A DNA stretch of 64,000 bases from Skermanella sp. TT6 (GTDB lineage Bacteria; Pseudomonadota; Alphaproteobacteria; Azospirillales; Azospirillaceae): the NCBI RefSeq assembly GCF_016653635.2, contig NZ_CP067420.1, positions 179,501 to 243,500 of the forward strand, read 5' to 3'. Within the stretch, counting starts at the first letter, position 1, and every line of letters starts with the position of its first letter. The notes below the pieces were generated by a model, which did not search any database, was not told the DNA's origin, and worked only from the letters and a program-made list of their open reading frames with translations. A program made the position numbers and the translations under genes. Below, in pieces: positions 1 to 8,863 of this stretch.

Positions 1-1391
1 CGCCGCCACTCCTCGTAGGCCACGATGCTGTCGGCGGCGTTGGCGACGTCGCCGCCGCGCGGCCCCAGATAGAAGCGCTCGATGTTCTTGAGCGAATATC
101 CCGGCTCCGAGGTGCGGATCGCCTCGCGCACCACCGCGTAGAGGTCGACGAAGCGGTGCCGGCGCAGCATCCCGTCGAGCGCCGCCTCGCGGCTGCCGTG
201 GCTCATCGCGAGGCGCTTCAGCGCCGTCACCTCGTAGTGGTTGTAGTGGTAGATGAAGGCGTCCGGGTGACGGGCGAGGTGGTCTTCGGCGAAGTCCATG
301 AACGCCTCGAACGCCCGCTTCTCGCCGGCCCGGTCGTGGCCCCAGAACGCGTGGAACCGTCCGGTCGCGGTGTCGCCGGCCTGGACGCCGAACAGGTATT
401 CGAGGCCGCCGGGATACAGCGGGTCGCCTTCCATGTCGAAGAAGAGGTCGTGCGCGGTCGGCGCCGGCAGGCGGCCGAAGCCGCGCCCGGGGCCTGCCGG
501 CAGCGGTTCCCACCGCCGGTCGTCCCGCCCGCGCACCGAAACCTGCAGGGCGGCCTGCGAGCGCAGCCGCCGCAGCGCCTCTTCCGTCATGCCGGGAACC
601 GCGGCGGTTTCGGGCAATGCCGCGAGTGCCGCCACGGTGCCGATGCCGGCCGCGGACAGCCTGCGGATCTGGGTTCGGCGGATGTTGGCGACCAGGCTCA
701 GGTGGTCGGCGCCGTCCCACGCGTCCAGGCAGGTCCCGCGCCAGTGGCAGACGTCGCACTGGGCGCAGGGCTCGGCCGTGGTGCCGGCCGGCGTCCCGCC
801 GGACAGGAAGTCCTCGAGCCTTGCCCGGGCGTGGCGCACATAGGCCGCGACGTCCAGGAACGGCACCACGGCCTCCTCGCCGCTGCCGAGGCGGACCCGC
901 ATCAGCCGGGGAGTTGCACCCGCGACGCGCGCCAGCAGCTCGGTGTAGACCGCGAGCTGGACGACGTGCCGGGGCTTGGCGGTCCTGGCGAGCTTGGTGT
1001 CGGCGACCTCGTAGCCGTAGCCGCCCGCCACGCCGTCATCCGTGCGGATCAGGAAGTCGGCGAAGCCGTGCCAGCCGCCGTCGAGCAGGGCGCCCTGGTA
1101 GACGACGTCGGCGCCGGAGCGCAGGGCGGCGAGCGTCAGCCGGACACGCTCGGCGAGGTCGGGGCCGGCGGGGATCTCGACCACCCGCAGGCCCCGGCGG
1201 ACCAAGTCGTCACGGAACGCCCGTTCATGTTCGATCCCGCGCTCCTGGAGGAGTCTCAGCGCGGCGTCGTCGGCGGTGCGCTCGAGATCCTCGTCGAGGG
1301 CGCGGCGGTCGAGGGCGCTGGCGTGCCGGCACCCGACGAAGGTCACCAGATCGCCTGCCGAGAGCAGGATGTTTCCCCGGTACCGCCGCAT
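1..1391 (-). CDS. TM0106-family RecB-like nuclease (5' part, runs off left edge)
   Basis: About 463 codons of a larger gene are present; the 3' end lies outside the window. The N-terminal third holds a PD-(D/E)XK-type nuclease core (GFADFLIR, then YEVADTKLA). It is followed by a cysteine cluster, CAQCDVCHWRGTC, as in RecB-like nucleases that bind an iron-sulfur cluster. After that comes a DEDD/RNase H-like start, FFDMEGDP, as in the TM0106 family. In this family a helicase-type region often follows, but that part cannot be seen here. The start is the ATG at 1391. The gene is downstream of prfH and a small ORF on the same strand, so it could belong to the RNA-repair neighbourhood. Family assignment is from recognised motifs; the substrate is unknown. 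Confidence 0.75.
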   Translation of the reverse strand, partial: MRRYRGNILLSAGDLVTFVGCRHASALDRRALDEDLERTADDAALRLLQERGIEHERAFRDDLVRRGLRVVEIPAGPDLAERVRLTLAALRSGADVVYQGALLDGGWHGFADFLIRTDDGVAGGYGYEVADTKLARTAKPRHVVQLAVYTELLARVAGATPRLMRVRLGSGEEAVVPFLDVAAYVRHARARLEDFLSGGTPAGTTAEPCAQCDVCHWRGTCLDAWDGADHLSLVANIRRTQIRRLSAAGIGTVAALAALPETAAVPGMTEEALRRLRSQAALQVSVRGRDDRRWEPLPAGPGRGFGRLPAPTAHDLFFDMEGDPLYPGGLEYLFGVQAGDTATGRFHAFWGHDRAGEKRAFEAFMDFAEDHLARHPDAFIYHYNHYEVTALKRLAMSHGSREAALDGMLRRHRFVDLYAVVREAIRTSEPGYSLKNIERFYLGPRGGDVANAADSIVAYEEWR

Positions 1392-1677
1392 GACCTTCTC
1401 CTGTTTCGACGCCGGTGCTGCGTGCCATTGCTTGTGCGTCCCCCGTCCGATGCGGAAGGGGCCGCTCCCGGCATGGTCGGGCAATCGGGTTACCTTTGTG
1501 CTAAGGCGCCCGGCAGGACGGCGGCGTCTGGTACCGACGTCCGGATGCCGCCGGGATCCTCCGGCACAGGCGCCGGAACCGCGGGCCCGCGAGCGCCGCC
1601 GTGTCCCGGCCGGCATCACCGCGCGGTTGCTGCAGGCGAGCGCCGCGGGCCCGTGAACCCGGCCGTGGGGCACCCCG

Positions 1678-2199
1678 TCAACCCGGGGTCCGCCCGGCAC
1701 CGACGCCACCGGCTGCGCCGGCCCGGACCGGGCGCTTCCAGTCTCTCCATCCTGCGCGCTGGAGGATGAGGTTGCCGATCAGGAAGGGGAGGCGCAGGCG
1801 TCTCGGCGCGAACATCAGCAGGGCGATCGGCTCGCCGGCGGAGTCGAGTCTGAGCAGCGCGCCCTTCGGCTCGTCGTCCAGCGTATCGCTCATGACCTGC
1901 CAGATCTCGATGCCGTCGCGGTCGCGCAGGAGCTTGTACTGGCCGACGCGGACGAAGTCGTCGGCCCCGACCTCGGCCGTGAACTCCCGGTCGTCGTTCT
2001 TCAGGTCGACGCTGCCGACACCGGCCGCACTGCCCGAGGTCGTGCCTCCCGGCATCTTCGCCGCGATGCTGGCGCCGAACAGGTGACGCCGGCGCTCCGG
2101 GATCAGGGCGGCCAGCAGCCTGCCGTCGGCCGGGTCGAACGTGTCGGGCTCCGCGAAGACGATGCGGTCCAGGACCGCGGCGACCGTCAGCTTGTCCAA
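1678..2199 (-). CDS. Hypothetical protein, 173 aa
   Basis: I do not recognise this protein. The proposed start is a TTG at 2199, preceded by GGGAG about 8 bases upstream; no ATG in the frame fits. The predicted protein begins MDKLTVAAVLDRIVFAEPD. It has a globular, mixed charged and hydrophobic middle (LLRDRDGIEIWQVMSDT) and a basic, glycine-rich C-terminus that may read past the true end. It lies 107 bp downstream of prfH on the same strand, so cotranscription with rtcB-prfH is possible. The 286 bp between it and the nuclease gene show no further gene. Confidence 0.45.
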   Translation of the reverse strand: MDKLTVAAVLDRIVFAEPDTFDPADGRLLAALIPERRRHLFGASIAAKMPGGTTSGSAAGVGSVDLKNDDREFTAEVGADDFVRVGQYKLLRDRDGIEIWQVMSDTLDDEPKGALLRLDSAGEPIALLMFAPRRLRLPFLIGNLILQRAGWRDWKRPVRAGAAGGVGAGRTPG

Positions 2200-2306
2200 G
2201 CCTGATCTCCCGTGTTGGCATATCCATATTTCCTTCCGACCGGGGCCGTGCAGGCCGGTCCTGCAGGCTCGACCCGACCGGAAGCGCCGAATGGCTGTCC
2301 CACGCC

Positions 2307-2930
2307 TCATGGCGCCCGCCGCGTGAAGCGCTCGCCCACGTAGATCCGGACCGGGTTGCCGCGTTCCAGCGCGTCGTGGCGGGACCAGCGCCGGTGCCCG
2401 GCGACCCGGTCGGCCTCGCGTTCCAGCCCATCCAGCGCCGCCGCCAGCCGTGCCAGCGCCAGCGCGCGGTTGCGGTGCTGGCTGCGCTCCTCGCGGGCGA
2501 GCGCCACCGTTCCGGTCGGCAGGTGCGTGATCCGGACCGCCGACTCGGTCGTGTTCACGTGCTGGCCGCCGGGTCCGGACGACCGCATGGTCTCGATCCG
2601 GAGGTCCCGGTCGCTGAGATCCGGGGAAGGGGGTGGCGGCGAGAGCCTGGAGACCCCGACGAACCAATTCTTGCGTGCCCAGCCCGGCCGGAGCGGGCTC
2701 GGACAGATCCACTGGACGGTGCCCTCCCAGGAGCGCGCCAGGGTCTCGGCGCCGTCTCCCCGCAGCGCGACGAGCGCCGACATCAGGCCGTGCGGCGCCG
2801 TCTCCGCCGCGACCAATTCGGCCTCGACGCCGGCCTCGTCGGCCTCGGCGAGCAGGATCCTGGACAGGCCCGCCACCGCCATCCGGCACTCGGCCGGCCC
2901 CCGCCCGGCCGTCAGCAGCAGCCAGGTCAT
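2307..2930 (-). CDS. prfH: Peptide chain release factor H (PrfH)
   Basis: A 207-aa class I release-factor homologue with the catalytic loop [17 protein letters not shown]; the GGQ enters the peptidyl transferase centre and hydrolyses peptidyl-tRNA. It is much shorter than RF1/RF2 and lacks the stop-codon recognition domain, as expected for PrfH. The ATG at 2930 overlaps the TGA of rtcB by 4 bases, so the two are translationally coupled. In the literature PrfH paired with an RtcB2-type ligase acts on ribosomes whose 16S decoding centre has been cut: PrfH frees the nascent peptide and RtcB reseals the rRNA. The pairing here strongly supports that role. The C-terminus is basic ([17 protein letters not shown]). 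Confidence 0.92.
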   Translation of the reverse strand: MTWLLLTAGRGPAECRMAVAGLSRILLAEADEAGVEAELVAAETAPHGLMSALVALRGDGAETLARSWEGTVQWICPSPLRPGWARKNWFVGVSRLSPPPPSPDLSDRDLRIETMRSSGPGGQHVNTTESAVRITHLPTGTVALAREERSQHRNRALALARLAAALDGLEREADRVAGHRRWSRHDALERGNPVRIYVGERFTRRAP

Positions 2931-4141
2931 CGCCGCCGCCCGGCGTCGCGGGCCTCCCGGCGCTCCCGCTTCCAGCCGCCGCGGTTCCCGCGGGTCTCGT
3001 CGCGGGCACCCTGCGAGGTCTTGAACGTGACCACCGGCCGGAACGCGGCGATGACGGAGAGCAGGCCCGCCGCCTCGAGGTCGCCGACCACCGACGAGGC
3101 GTCCTTGTAGCATTCCGGCGCCTCCTCCCAGAGCAGCAGCTCGTCGCCGCAGACGACGCGCCCGCCGAACGGGTTGCGCTCCAGGTCCTCGCGCCGGTAG
3201 AGGCCCCTGAGCTTGCCTTTCGCCTCGTGGCGGGCAAGCTTGCGGCCCGCCCCGTGCGCCAGCGACCGCAGCGCATCCTCCCGGCCCGGGTCCGGCCGGA
3301 CCAGGAAGCTGAGGTCGCCGCGCGAGCCCGGGATGACCACCGGCCCCCGGTCCGCCGGGGCGGCTCCCTTGCGATGAAGCCAGCACGCGCAGCCGTCGAT
3401 CAGCGCCGCCGTCACGCTGTTGTGGCAGACGTCGAGGACGCGGACTCCCCCGGCGCCGATCGCGTCCAGCGCCCGGCGGGCGCACAGGTCGCGGTTCGCC
3501 TCGGCCCAGCGGACGGCGCGGTCGTGCGCCGTCAGGTACTCCGCGCCCTCGGGCGAGCCGGGCGCAGCACCCGCCGCCCCGAAGCGGGCGGCATGGCGGC
3601 GCAGGACGGCTTCGCCGAGGCCGCGCGAGCCCGAGTGGGCGAGCACGCACAGCCGGTCCTCCGTGAGGCCGAGCGCCGCCAGGGCGTCGCGGTCGCGGGC
3701 CTCATGGACCTGCTGGATCTCGATGAAGTGGTTGCCGCGGCCGGGCGTGCCGAGTGCCGCGTCGTGCTCGGTCGGCTCCAGCCCGCGCTCGGCGAGCCAG
3801 GCGGCGGTGTCGCCCTCCCAGGGCCGGTCGATGCCGTCGAGCCGGCCGGCCAGGCGCTCCGGCCGGGCCTTGCGGGTGGGCAGGTCGGTCGCCCACAGCG
3901 ATATGCCGCAGCCGATGTCGGAGCCGACCAGCGACGGGTAGATGGCTCCTTCCGACAGGAACGCGGCCCCGACCGGCGATCCCTTGCCGGGATGGAGGTC
4001 GGGCATGCCGACGCTGAGGCGCATGCCGGGGAACTTCGCGACCTCGTCCAGCTGGCGCAGGGCTTCGCCCTCGATCCAGGTGGACGGGGACGCGATCAGG
4101 CGGACCGCAGGTCCGCGCTCGGTGATGACTGGATTATTCAT
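2927..4141 (-). CDS. rtcB: RtcB-family RNA ligase (RtcB2 type)
   Basis: A 404-aa RNA-splicing ligase that joins 2',3'-cyclic phosphate (or 3'-phosphate) ends to 5'-OH ends using GTP and Mn2+. Family signatures are present in order: [24 protein letters not shown] with the metal-binding Cys, a HSGSRGLG loop, VCHNS, and LAHGAGR with the histidine that becomes guanylylated. The start is the ATG at 4141. The protein is close to the usual length. Its stop overlaps the prfH start, and there is no archease gene. The pairing with prfH marks it as the ribosome-repair paralogue rather than a tRNA-splicing type. The N-terminus [18 protein letters not shown] resembles other PrfH-linked RtcB proteins. Confidence 0.93.
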   Translation of the reverse strand: MNNPVITERGPAVRLIASPSTWIEGEALRQLDEVAKFPGMRLSVGMPDLHPGKGSPVGAAFLSEGAIYPSLVGSDIGCGISLWATDLPTRKARPERLAGRLDGIDRPWEGDTAAWLAERGLEPTEHDAALGTPGRGNHFIEIQQVHEARDRDALAALGLTEDRLCVLAHSGSRGLGEAVLRRHAARFGAAGAAPGSPEGAEYLTAHDRAVRWAEANRDLCARRALDAIGAGGVRVLDVCHNSVTAALIDGCACWLHRKGAAPADRGPVVIPGSRGDLSFLVRPDPGREDALRSLAHGAGRKLARHEAKGKLRGLYRREDLERNPFGGRVVCGDELLLWEEAPECYKDASSVVGDLEAAGLLSVIAAFRPVVTFKTSQGARDETRGNRGGWKRERREARDAGRRR

Positions 4142-4458
4142 GCTTCCCCTCCAGGCAGGGATTGGTGCTGCCGGCGGCCAGGCGCGATGCCCGCTTCGCC
4201 GGTGCTGCGGTTGACTATGGCCCCTCTTGCCGGGCTCGATGCGAGGCTACGCAGTTCCGGCTCCGAGCCGGCGGGACAGGCGCCGCGAAGTGCCTGCCCC
4301 GGCCGACCGCCCTGGTCCTGCGGCTGCCGCGGCTGAGGGAGTTGGGCCTTCACTGGGGGTGACCAGGGCGCCCGCTCTACCCGGAGCAGCCCGCGCGTCA
4401 TGATGACAGCCGGGCGTTCCCGGCGTCGGGGAGCGGCCGACGTGAACAGGAGGGGCGA
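4142..4458. other. Intergenic region between divergent rtcB and the L12-like ORF
   Basis: 317 bp separate two divergent genes, so it must contain the promoters for both. I see no clear sigma-70 or sigma-54 consensus and no convincing palindrome. A strong ribosome binding site (AGGAGGGG) lies at the right end in front of the plus-strand gene. Confidence 0.4.
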
Positions 4459-4776
4459 ATGACGACGGATGCTGGACGCGACGGCATGCGGGATACCGAG
4501 TCCGCTCCCCGGACGCCGGAGATTGCCGGTGATGTGATCCTGCGTCTCGGCGGCGAGGTTCCCGAACCGGTCACCCTGATCAGGACGCTGTCCGGCTGGG
4601 GCCTCGGGCTGCGGGCGGCGCATGAAACCGTCGGTCGCCTCAGCCCGGGCGAAACCGTCCCGCTCGGCCTGACAGGTGCGCCGGCCCGCGACGACCAGAG
4701 GCGCATCCTGAACGGGCCGGGCATCGGCGCCTCGTTTCCCGAAGCGTCCGCAGGTCCGGGCGGGAACACTCCCTGA
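4459..4776 (+). CDS. Small protein with L7/L12 C-terminal-like motif
   Basis: 105 aa, starting at an ATG with a strong AGGAGGGG ribosome binding site 4-5 bases upstream. Residues about 25-70 (VTLIRTLSGWGLGLRAAH, then ETVGRLSPGE) resemble the helix-turn-helix heart of the ribosomal L7/L12 C-terminal domain, where the pattern is IKxVRxxTGLGLKEAKxLV. The real L12 is longer and has an N-terminal dimerisation domain, so this is not rplL. It is divergent from rtcB-prfH, whose products act on ribosomes, and a ribosome- or factor-related role is tempting but is inference. The C-terminal 35 residues look disordered. Confidence 0.55.
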   Translation: MTTDAGRDGMRDTESAPRTPEIAGDVILRLGGEVPEPVTLIRTLSGWGLGLRAAHETVGRLSPGETVPLGLTGAPARDDQRRILNGPGIGASFPEASAGPGGNTP

Positions 4777-5062
4777 AACCGGCAGCGTGCCGCGCGCCCG
4801 GTGCCCGGGCGAGGCCTCGGGCCGGCATGTCACGGGCATCCGGGAGGCCGCACCGCGACGGCAAGCGGCATCGGCCGGCCGTCGGAGACGATGTCGTTCG
4901 CCCCGGCTCATCACCGGGCGGACCGCAGCACCGGCTGCGGTTCGGAACCGGACCGCCACGGCGTTCCTGAGGCCGGGACCGGAATCGTCGCCGGCGCTTT
5001 CCGGGATTGTCTGGCGCATCCGTCCGGCAGCGGGCATGAGGTGTCCAAATGCTCTCCGCCTG

Positions 5063-5944
5063 TCATCGGTCGACGAACGCCAGCAGCGTCGCTGCCAGCC
5101 GGGAGTGCGCGTGGGTGAAGAACTGTGCGGAGCAGGCGACGGAGATGTCCTCGCGACCGGCAACGTCCCCGATGACGTCCCTGACCGATCCGATGGCGGC
5201 ATCGAGGTGCCGGAGGGTGCAGTCCTCCGTCATGACGGCGCTGATCAGGGCGCGGCTCGTTCTTCCAAGCCCGATGCCGAGTGCTTGCGCCTGCTCCGCG
5301 ATCAGCCCGCCGGCATCCCCCGCCAGGCCGGGAGCCACGGTGGCGCCGAGCGCGAAGCCGTCCCCTCCCGGGAACACGACGTCATCAAGGTCGGCCATGT
5401 CGATCCCGATGCAGCCGACGCCGCGCGCGGGCCCGATGAGGGCGAGCATGGCGGCCGCCAGGGCGGCCTCGTCGCCTCCTGCCTGGCAGGGAACGCAGAT
5501 CCGGGCAAGCCGGAGCGCCGCCGGCCCCGGCCAGGACAGGCCGCCCCGGTCCGACGCGGCGAAGACGGCGGCACGCGCACCGGCTGCCGCCGCTGCCCGG
5601 GCGCGGTCGATGACTTCGGGCAGGGCGTACCAGCCGGTGCTGTCGACCGCGAACACCGCAAGGGCCGGCCGCACCCACTCTTCATCGCGGTCGTCCGGGA
5701 CAAAGCCCGGAGTATTGCTGATTTCCTCCCACGGGACGGCGAGCGGCGAGACCGCGACGGCGCGGGCGGCACGGGACGCCGCCTCGCCGAAGCCGGACAG
5801 CGGGATGCGCTGCAGCCATTCGGTCGCCTCCAGGAAGTGACGGTCCCCAGGGAATGGCCGGGGCAGGGTGCCCGCACCAAGGCTGGCAGCACCGCCGCCC
5901 GCCGCAAGCCATCCAAGGACTGTCCGGCGGCCGAGTTCAGTCAT
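5063..5944 (-). CDS. Divergent FtsZ/tubulin-fold protein without GTP-binding loop
   Basis: About 293 aa. The N-terminus, MTELGRRTVLGWLAAGGG, looks like a twin-arginine or membrane-targeting segment. The body follows FtsZ block by block: FAVDSTGWYAL (FtsZ FAVNTDAQAL), AAVFAASDRGG (position of the GGGTGTG loop), ARICVPC (VAVVTKPF), GIDMADLDDVV (NVDFADVRTVM), then RALISAVMTEDCTLRHLD and DISVACSAQFF, matching LVNITAGFDLRLDEF and TVVIGTSLD. The G-rich tubulin signature GGGTGTG is absent, so GTP binding and polymerisation are doubtful. The start is the ATG at 5944; a GTG at 5953 is an alternative. It overlaps the upstream 131-aa gene by 8 bases. The fold assignment is my manual alignment; the function is unknown. 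Confidence 0.6.
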   Translation of the reverse strand: MTELGRRTVLGWLAAGGGAASLGAGTLPRPFPGDRHFLEATEWLQRIPLSGFGEAASRAARAVAVSPLAVPWEEISNTPGFVPDDRDEEWVRPALAVFAVDSTGWYALPEVIDRARAAAAAGARAAVFAASDRGGLSWPGPAALRLARICVPCQAGGDEAALAAAMLALIGPARGVGCIGIDMADLDDVVFPGGDGFALGATVAPGLAGDAGGLIAEQAQALGIGLGRTSRALISAVMTEDCTLRHLDAAIGSVRDVIGDVAGREDISVACSAQFFTHAHSRLAATLLAFVDR

Positions 5945-6332
5945 CAATCGCACCCGATGCGCCTATGGTATCGCGGAGGATCGGCCTGGGCACGAGGTTG
6001 TACAGCTCGATCACCTCCTCCGTGACGACGTGGCGGCAGCGCATGAGGTCGAGGAACTCCGTCCCGGTCTCGCCGACGATGGCCTGGGCGTCGAACTCGA
6101 GGTGAAGCGTGTGCCTCAGGTCGTTGAAGCCGCGGATGCCGATGCCGGTGAGCGGCCTATCCGGCTTCCCGCCGGCGCCGTCCGCCAGTTGCTTCATGCC
6201 ATGCATCAGGACGGCCAGATCCTCCTCGTCCATGTCGGCGTCCGGACGCCCCAACGCGTCATGGCGCCGGTAGGTTTCCGGGCCGACCTTGACGTAGCGG
6301 CGCGCCTTGACCTGCAGATAGACGAAACCCAC
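5937..6332 (-). CDS. Hypothetical protein, 131 aa, in RNA-repair cluster
   Basis: The start is a GTG at 6332 with a strong GAGGAGGAGAAGA ribosome binding site. I do not recognise the family. The N-terminus VGFVYLQVKARRYVKVG is beta-rich and basic, the middle is helical and acidic (DADMDEEDLAVLMHGMKQL), and the C-terminal half is HTLHLEFDAQAIVGETGTEF followed by ELYNLVPRPI. It starts 11 bases after the pnkp stop and its end overlaps the start of the FtsZ-like gene, so hen1, pnkp, this gene and the FtsZ-like gene form one tightly packed unit. That coupling suggests a partner role in the same system, but nothing in the sequence names the activity. Confidence 0.7.
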   Translation of the reverse strand: MGFVYLQVKARRYVKVGPETYRRHDALGRPDADMDEEDLAVLMHGMKQLADGAGGKPDRPLTGIGIRGFNDLRHTLHLEFDAQAIVGETGTEFLDLMRCRHVVTEEVIELYNLVPRPILRDTIGASGAIDD

Positions 6333-6343
6333 TCTTCTCCTCC

Positions 6344-8863
6344 TCAAAGCCGCGGGTCGACCGGCTCGCTCTCCAGCGCGAGCACGCCGAAGACGCATTC
6401 ATGGACGCGCGCGGGCGGGTCGCCCGCGACGAAGCGCTCCAGTCCCTCGACGCCCAGCGCGAACTCCCGCAGCGCTAGCGAGCGCTTGGCGCCCAGGCCG
6501 CGGGCGCGCAGCCGCTCCAGGTTTTCCGGGAAGTCGTATTCCGGCCCGTAGATCAGGCGCAGGTACTCGCGGCCCCGGCATTTCAGCGCCGGCTGCACCG
6601 GCCCCTGCGCACCCGCGGCGACGAAGGCGGCGGGCTTGACCACCATGCCCTCGCCGCCGGCGGCCGTCAGCGCCTCCCACCAGGACACCGCGGCGGCGCA
6701 GGACGCCGCGTCATCGAGGTCAACCGAACGCCAGGCGGTCGGCGCGAACGGCGTCCCAGTCGCGGCGATGTCGCCGAGCGTCTCCATGTGCCAGGCATGG
6801 TCCCGGTCGACATGGGTTCGGCCCTCGGTCGCCAGCAGGTGGAAGGGCGCCAGCCGGAGATCCTCCACCGACCCGACCGGCCAGCAGTAGCGGCGATAGG
6901 CGTCGGTGAAGGCCCGCGCCGCCGCCGCCCGCCGTCCGGTCCGGTCGGCCAGCGCCGCGACGTCGACGCCGCGGGCCGCCGTCCGGGCGAGCAGCGCTTC
7001 GGCCTCCCTGAGGCCGGCCCGGGCGGCGGCGCCGACCGGGGCGTACTGCCCGGCGAGCAGCGCCTGCGCCTTGGCGGACCACGGCATCAGCTCGGCATCC
7101 AGGCACACCCAGTCGGTCCCGAACCGGTCCCAGAACCTGGTACGCCCGAGGGCTGCGCGCACCCGGTCGAGCAGCGCCTCCTGGAGGGACGCATCGGCGA
7201 AGAACGGCCGGCCGGTGCGGGTGTGGACGATTCCCGTACCGCCGCCGGCGCCGAACCGCCGCCGCGCGGCATCGGCGTCGCGGCAGGCGATCACGACGGC
7301 GCGCGAGCCCATGTGCTTCTCCTCGCAGACCACGCGGCCGATGCCGGTACTTCGGTAGTACGCGAAGGCCTCGGCCGGGTGCTCGAGCAGCGCCGTGTCC
7401 CGCGAGGTCTCGGAGGGCGACATGGTCGGCGGCAGGTAGATCAGCCACCGGGGATCGGCCGCGAACCGGCTCATGGTCTCCAGCGCCGCCGCGGCGTTGT
7501 CCTCGCGGATCGTGACGGTCCGGTGCAGGCGGGTTTCGATGATGCGCTTGCCCAGCACGTCGCCGATGTCGAGCGTGCCGCCGTCGGCATCGCCGCGGTC
7601 GAGCGGCCGGACGGGCTCGCACCAGGTCCGGGCCGCCGGCACCGAGACCAGCTGGCGCTCGGGCCAGCGCAGCGCCGTCAGGCGGCCGCCGAAGACGCAG
7701 CCGGTGTCGATGCAGATCGTGCGGTTGACCCAGCGCGCCTCCGCCACGGGGGTGTGGCCGTAGACCACCGATGCCGCACCCCGGTAGTCCCGCGCCCAGT
7801 CGTGGCGCACCGGCAGGCCGAACTCGTCGCTCTCGCCGCTGGTCTCGCCGAACAGGGCGAAGGCGCGGACGGCGCCCGACGCCCGGTTCTGCATCGACTC
7901 CTTCATCCCGGCATGGGCGACCACCAGCCGGCCGCCGTCGAGCACGTAGTGGCTGACCAGGCCGTCGATGAAGGCCGCGGCCCGCCTCGCGAACTCCGGC
8001 GGCTCCGCCTCGAACTGCGCCAGGGTCTCGGCCAGCCCGTGGGTCGGCTTGACGGTGCCGCCTTTGAGCGCGCGCAGCAGCTTGGCCTCGTGGTTGCCGG
8101 GCACGCACAGCGCGTCGCCGGCCCCGACCATGCCCATCACGAGGCGCAGCACCGCGGGTGCCGCGGGGCCGCGGTCGACGAGGTCGCCGAGGAACACGGC
8201 CTTGCGCCCGGACGGCGGCACCACTCGGGGCTCGGGGCCGTCCTCGACCGCGTAGCCGAGGTCGCGCAGCAGCCGGACCAGTTCGTCGTGGCAGCCGTGG
8301 ACGTCGCCGATGATGTCGAAGGGCCCGGTCTCGGAGCGCCGGTCGGTCCACAGCGGCCGGCGCTCGATTTCGGCCGCGTCGGCCTCCTGCGCGGAAGCCA
8401 GCCGGTGGACGAAGCGGAATCCTTCCCGTCCAAGGCCCTTGAGCGACCGGCGCAGCGCCGCCGCCTGGTTGCGCACGACGTGCGGGCCGAACCGGCGGTC
8501 GGGGCGGTCGCGGTTGCGCGCATGGCAGACCTCTTCGCCGACGTCGAACACGATCGCGACGGCGAGCGCGTGGTGGGCCCTGGCCAGCTCGACCAGGCCC
8601 CGCCGGTCCTCGGCCCGGACATTGGTGGCGTCGATCACGGTCAGGCGGCGCGCCTCGAGGCGCTTGGCCGCGATCAGGCGGAGAACCTCGAACGCGGCGG
8701 GCGTGGCCGCCTGGTCGGTCTCGTCGTCGGCGACCAGGGCGCGGCAGGCGTCGGAGGAGACGACCTCGGTCGTGGCGAAGCAGCGGCGCGCGAAGGTCGA
8801 CTTGCCCGAGCCCGACGGCCCGACCAGGAGCACCAGGGAGAAGTCCGGGATACTCAGCTGCAT
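6344..8863 (-). CDS. pnkp: Polynucleotide kinase-phosphatase-ligase Pnkp
   Basis: 839 aa, the usual size of bacterial Pnkp, the end-healing and sealing enzyme that works with Hen1 on cleaved tRNA. Domains in order: an N-terminal 5'-OH kinase with P-loop VGPSGSGKSTFARR near residue 15, and a calcineurin-like 2',3'-phosphatase (IGDVHGCHDEL, FLGDLVDRG, VPGNHEAK, VVAHAG). Last is a C-terminal adenylyltransferase/ligase domain with nucleotidyl motif EEKHMGSRAVV near residue 517. All three catalytic modules look intact. The ATG at 8863 overlaps the end of hen1 by 10 bases. In studied systems Pnkp ligase needs Hen1 for activation, which fits the coupled pair. Confidence 0.95.
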   Translation of the reverse strand: MQLSIPDFSLVLLVGPSGSGKSTFARRCFATTEVVSSDACRALVADDETDQAATPAAFEVLRLIAAKRLEARRLTVIDATNVRAEDRRGLVELARAHHALAVAIVFDVGEEVCHARNRDRPDRRFGPHVVRNQAAALRRSLKGLGREGFRFVHRLASAQEADAAEIERRPLWTDRRSETGPFDIIGDVHGCHDELVRLLRDLGYAVEDGPEPRVVPPSGRKAVFLGDLVDRGPAAPAVLRLVMGMVGAGDALCVPGNHEAKLLRALKGGTVKPTHGLAETLAQFEAEPPEFARRAAAFIDGLVSHYVLDGGRLVVAHAGMKESMQNRASGAVRAFALFGETSGESDEFGLPVRHDWARDYRGAASVVYGHTPVAEARWVNRTICIDTGCVFGGRLTALRWPERQLVSVPAARTWCEPVRPLDRGDADGGTLDIGDVLGKRIIETRLHRTVTIREDNAAAALETMSRFAADPRWLIYLPPTMSPSETSRDTALLEHPAEAFAYYRSTGIGRVVCEEKHMGSRAVVIACRDADAARRRFGAGGGTGIVHTRTGRPFFADASLQEALLDRVRAALGRTRFWDRFGTDWVCLDAELMPWSAKAQALLAGQYAPVGAAARAGLREAEALLARTAARGVDVAALADRTGRRAAAARAFTDAYRRYCWPVGSVEDLRLAPFHLLATEGRTHVDRDHAWHMETLGDIAATGTPFAPTAWRSVDLDDAASCAAAVSWWEALTAAGGEGMVVKPAAFVAAGAQGPVQPALKCRGREYLRLIYGPEYDFPENLERLRARGLGAKRSLALREFALGVEGLERFVAGDPPARVHECVFGVLALESEPVDPRL

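Noticed and set aside
156-1769. A 537-codon open frame on the plus strand
   Set aside because: Arginine/valine-rich shadow of the minus-strand nuclease gene. The minus frame has real family motifs.
4459-4776. Annotation as ribosomal protein L7/L12
   Set aside because: Only the C-terminal motif is similar. The N-terminal dimerisation domain and hinge are missing, and the context is not rplJ-rplL-rpoB.
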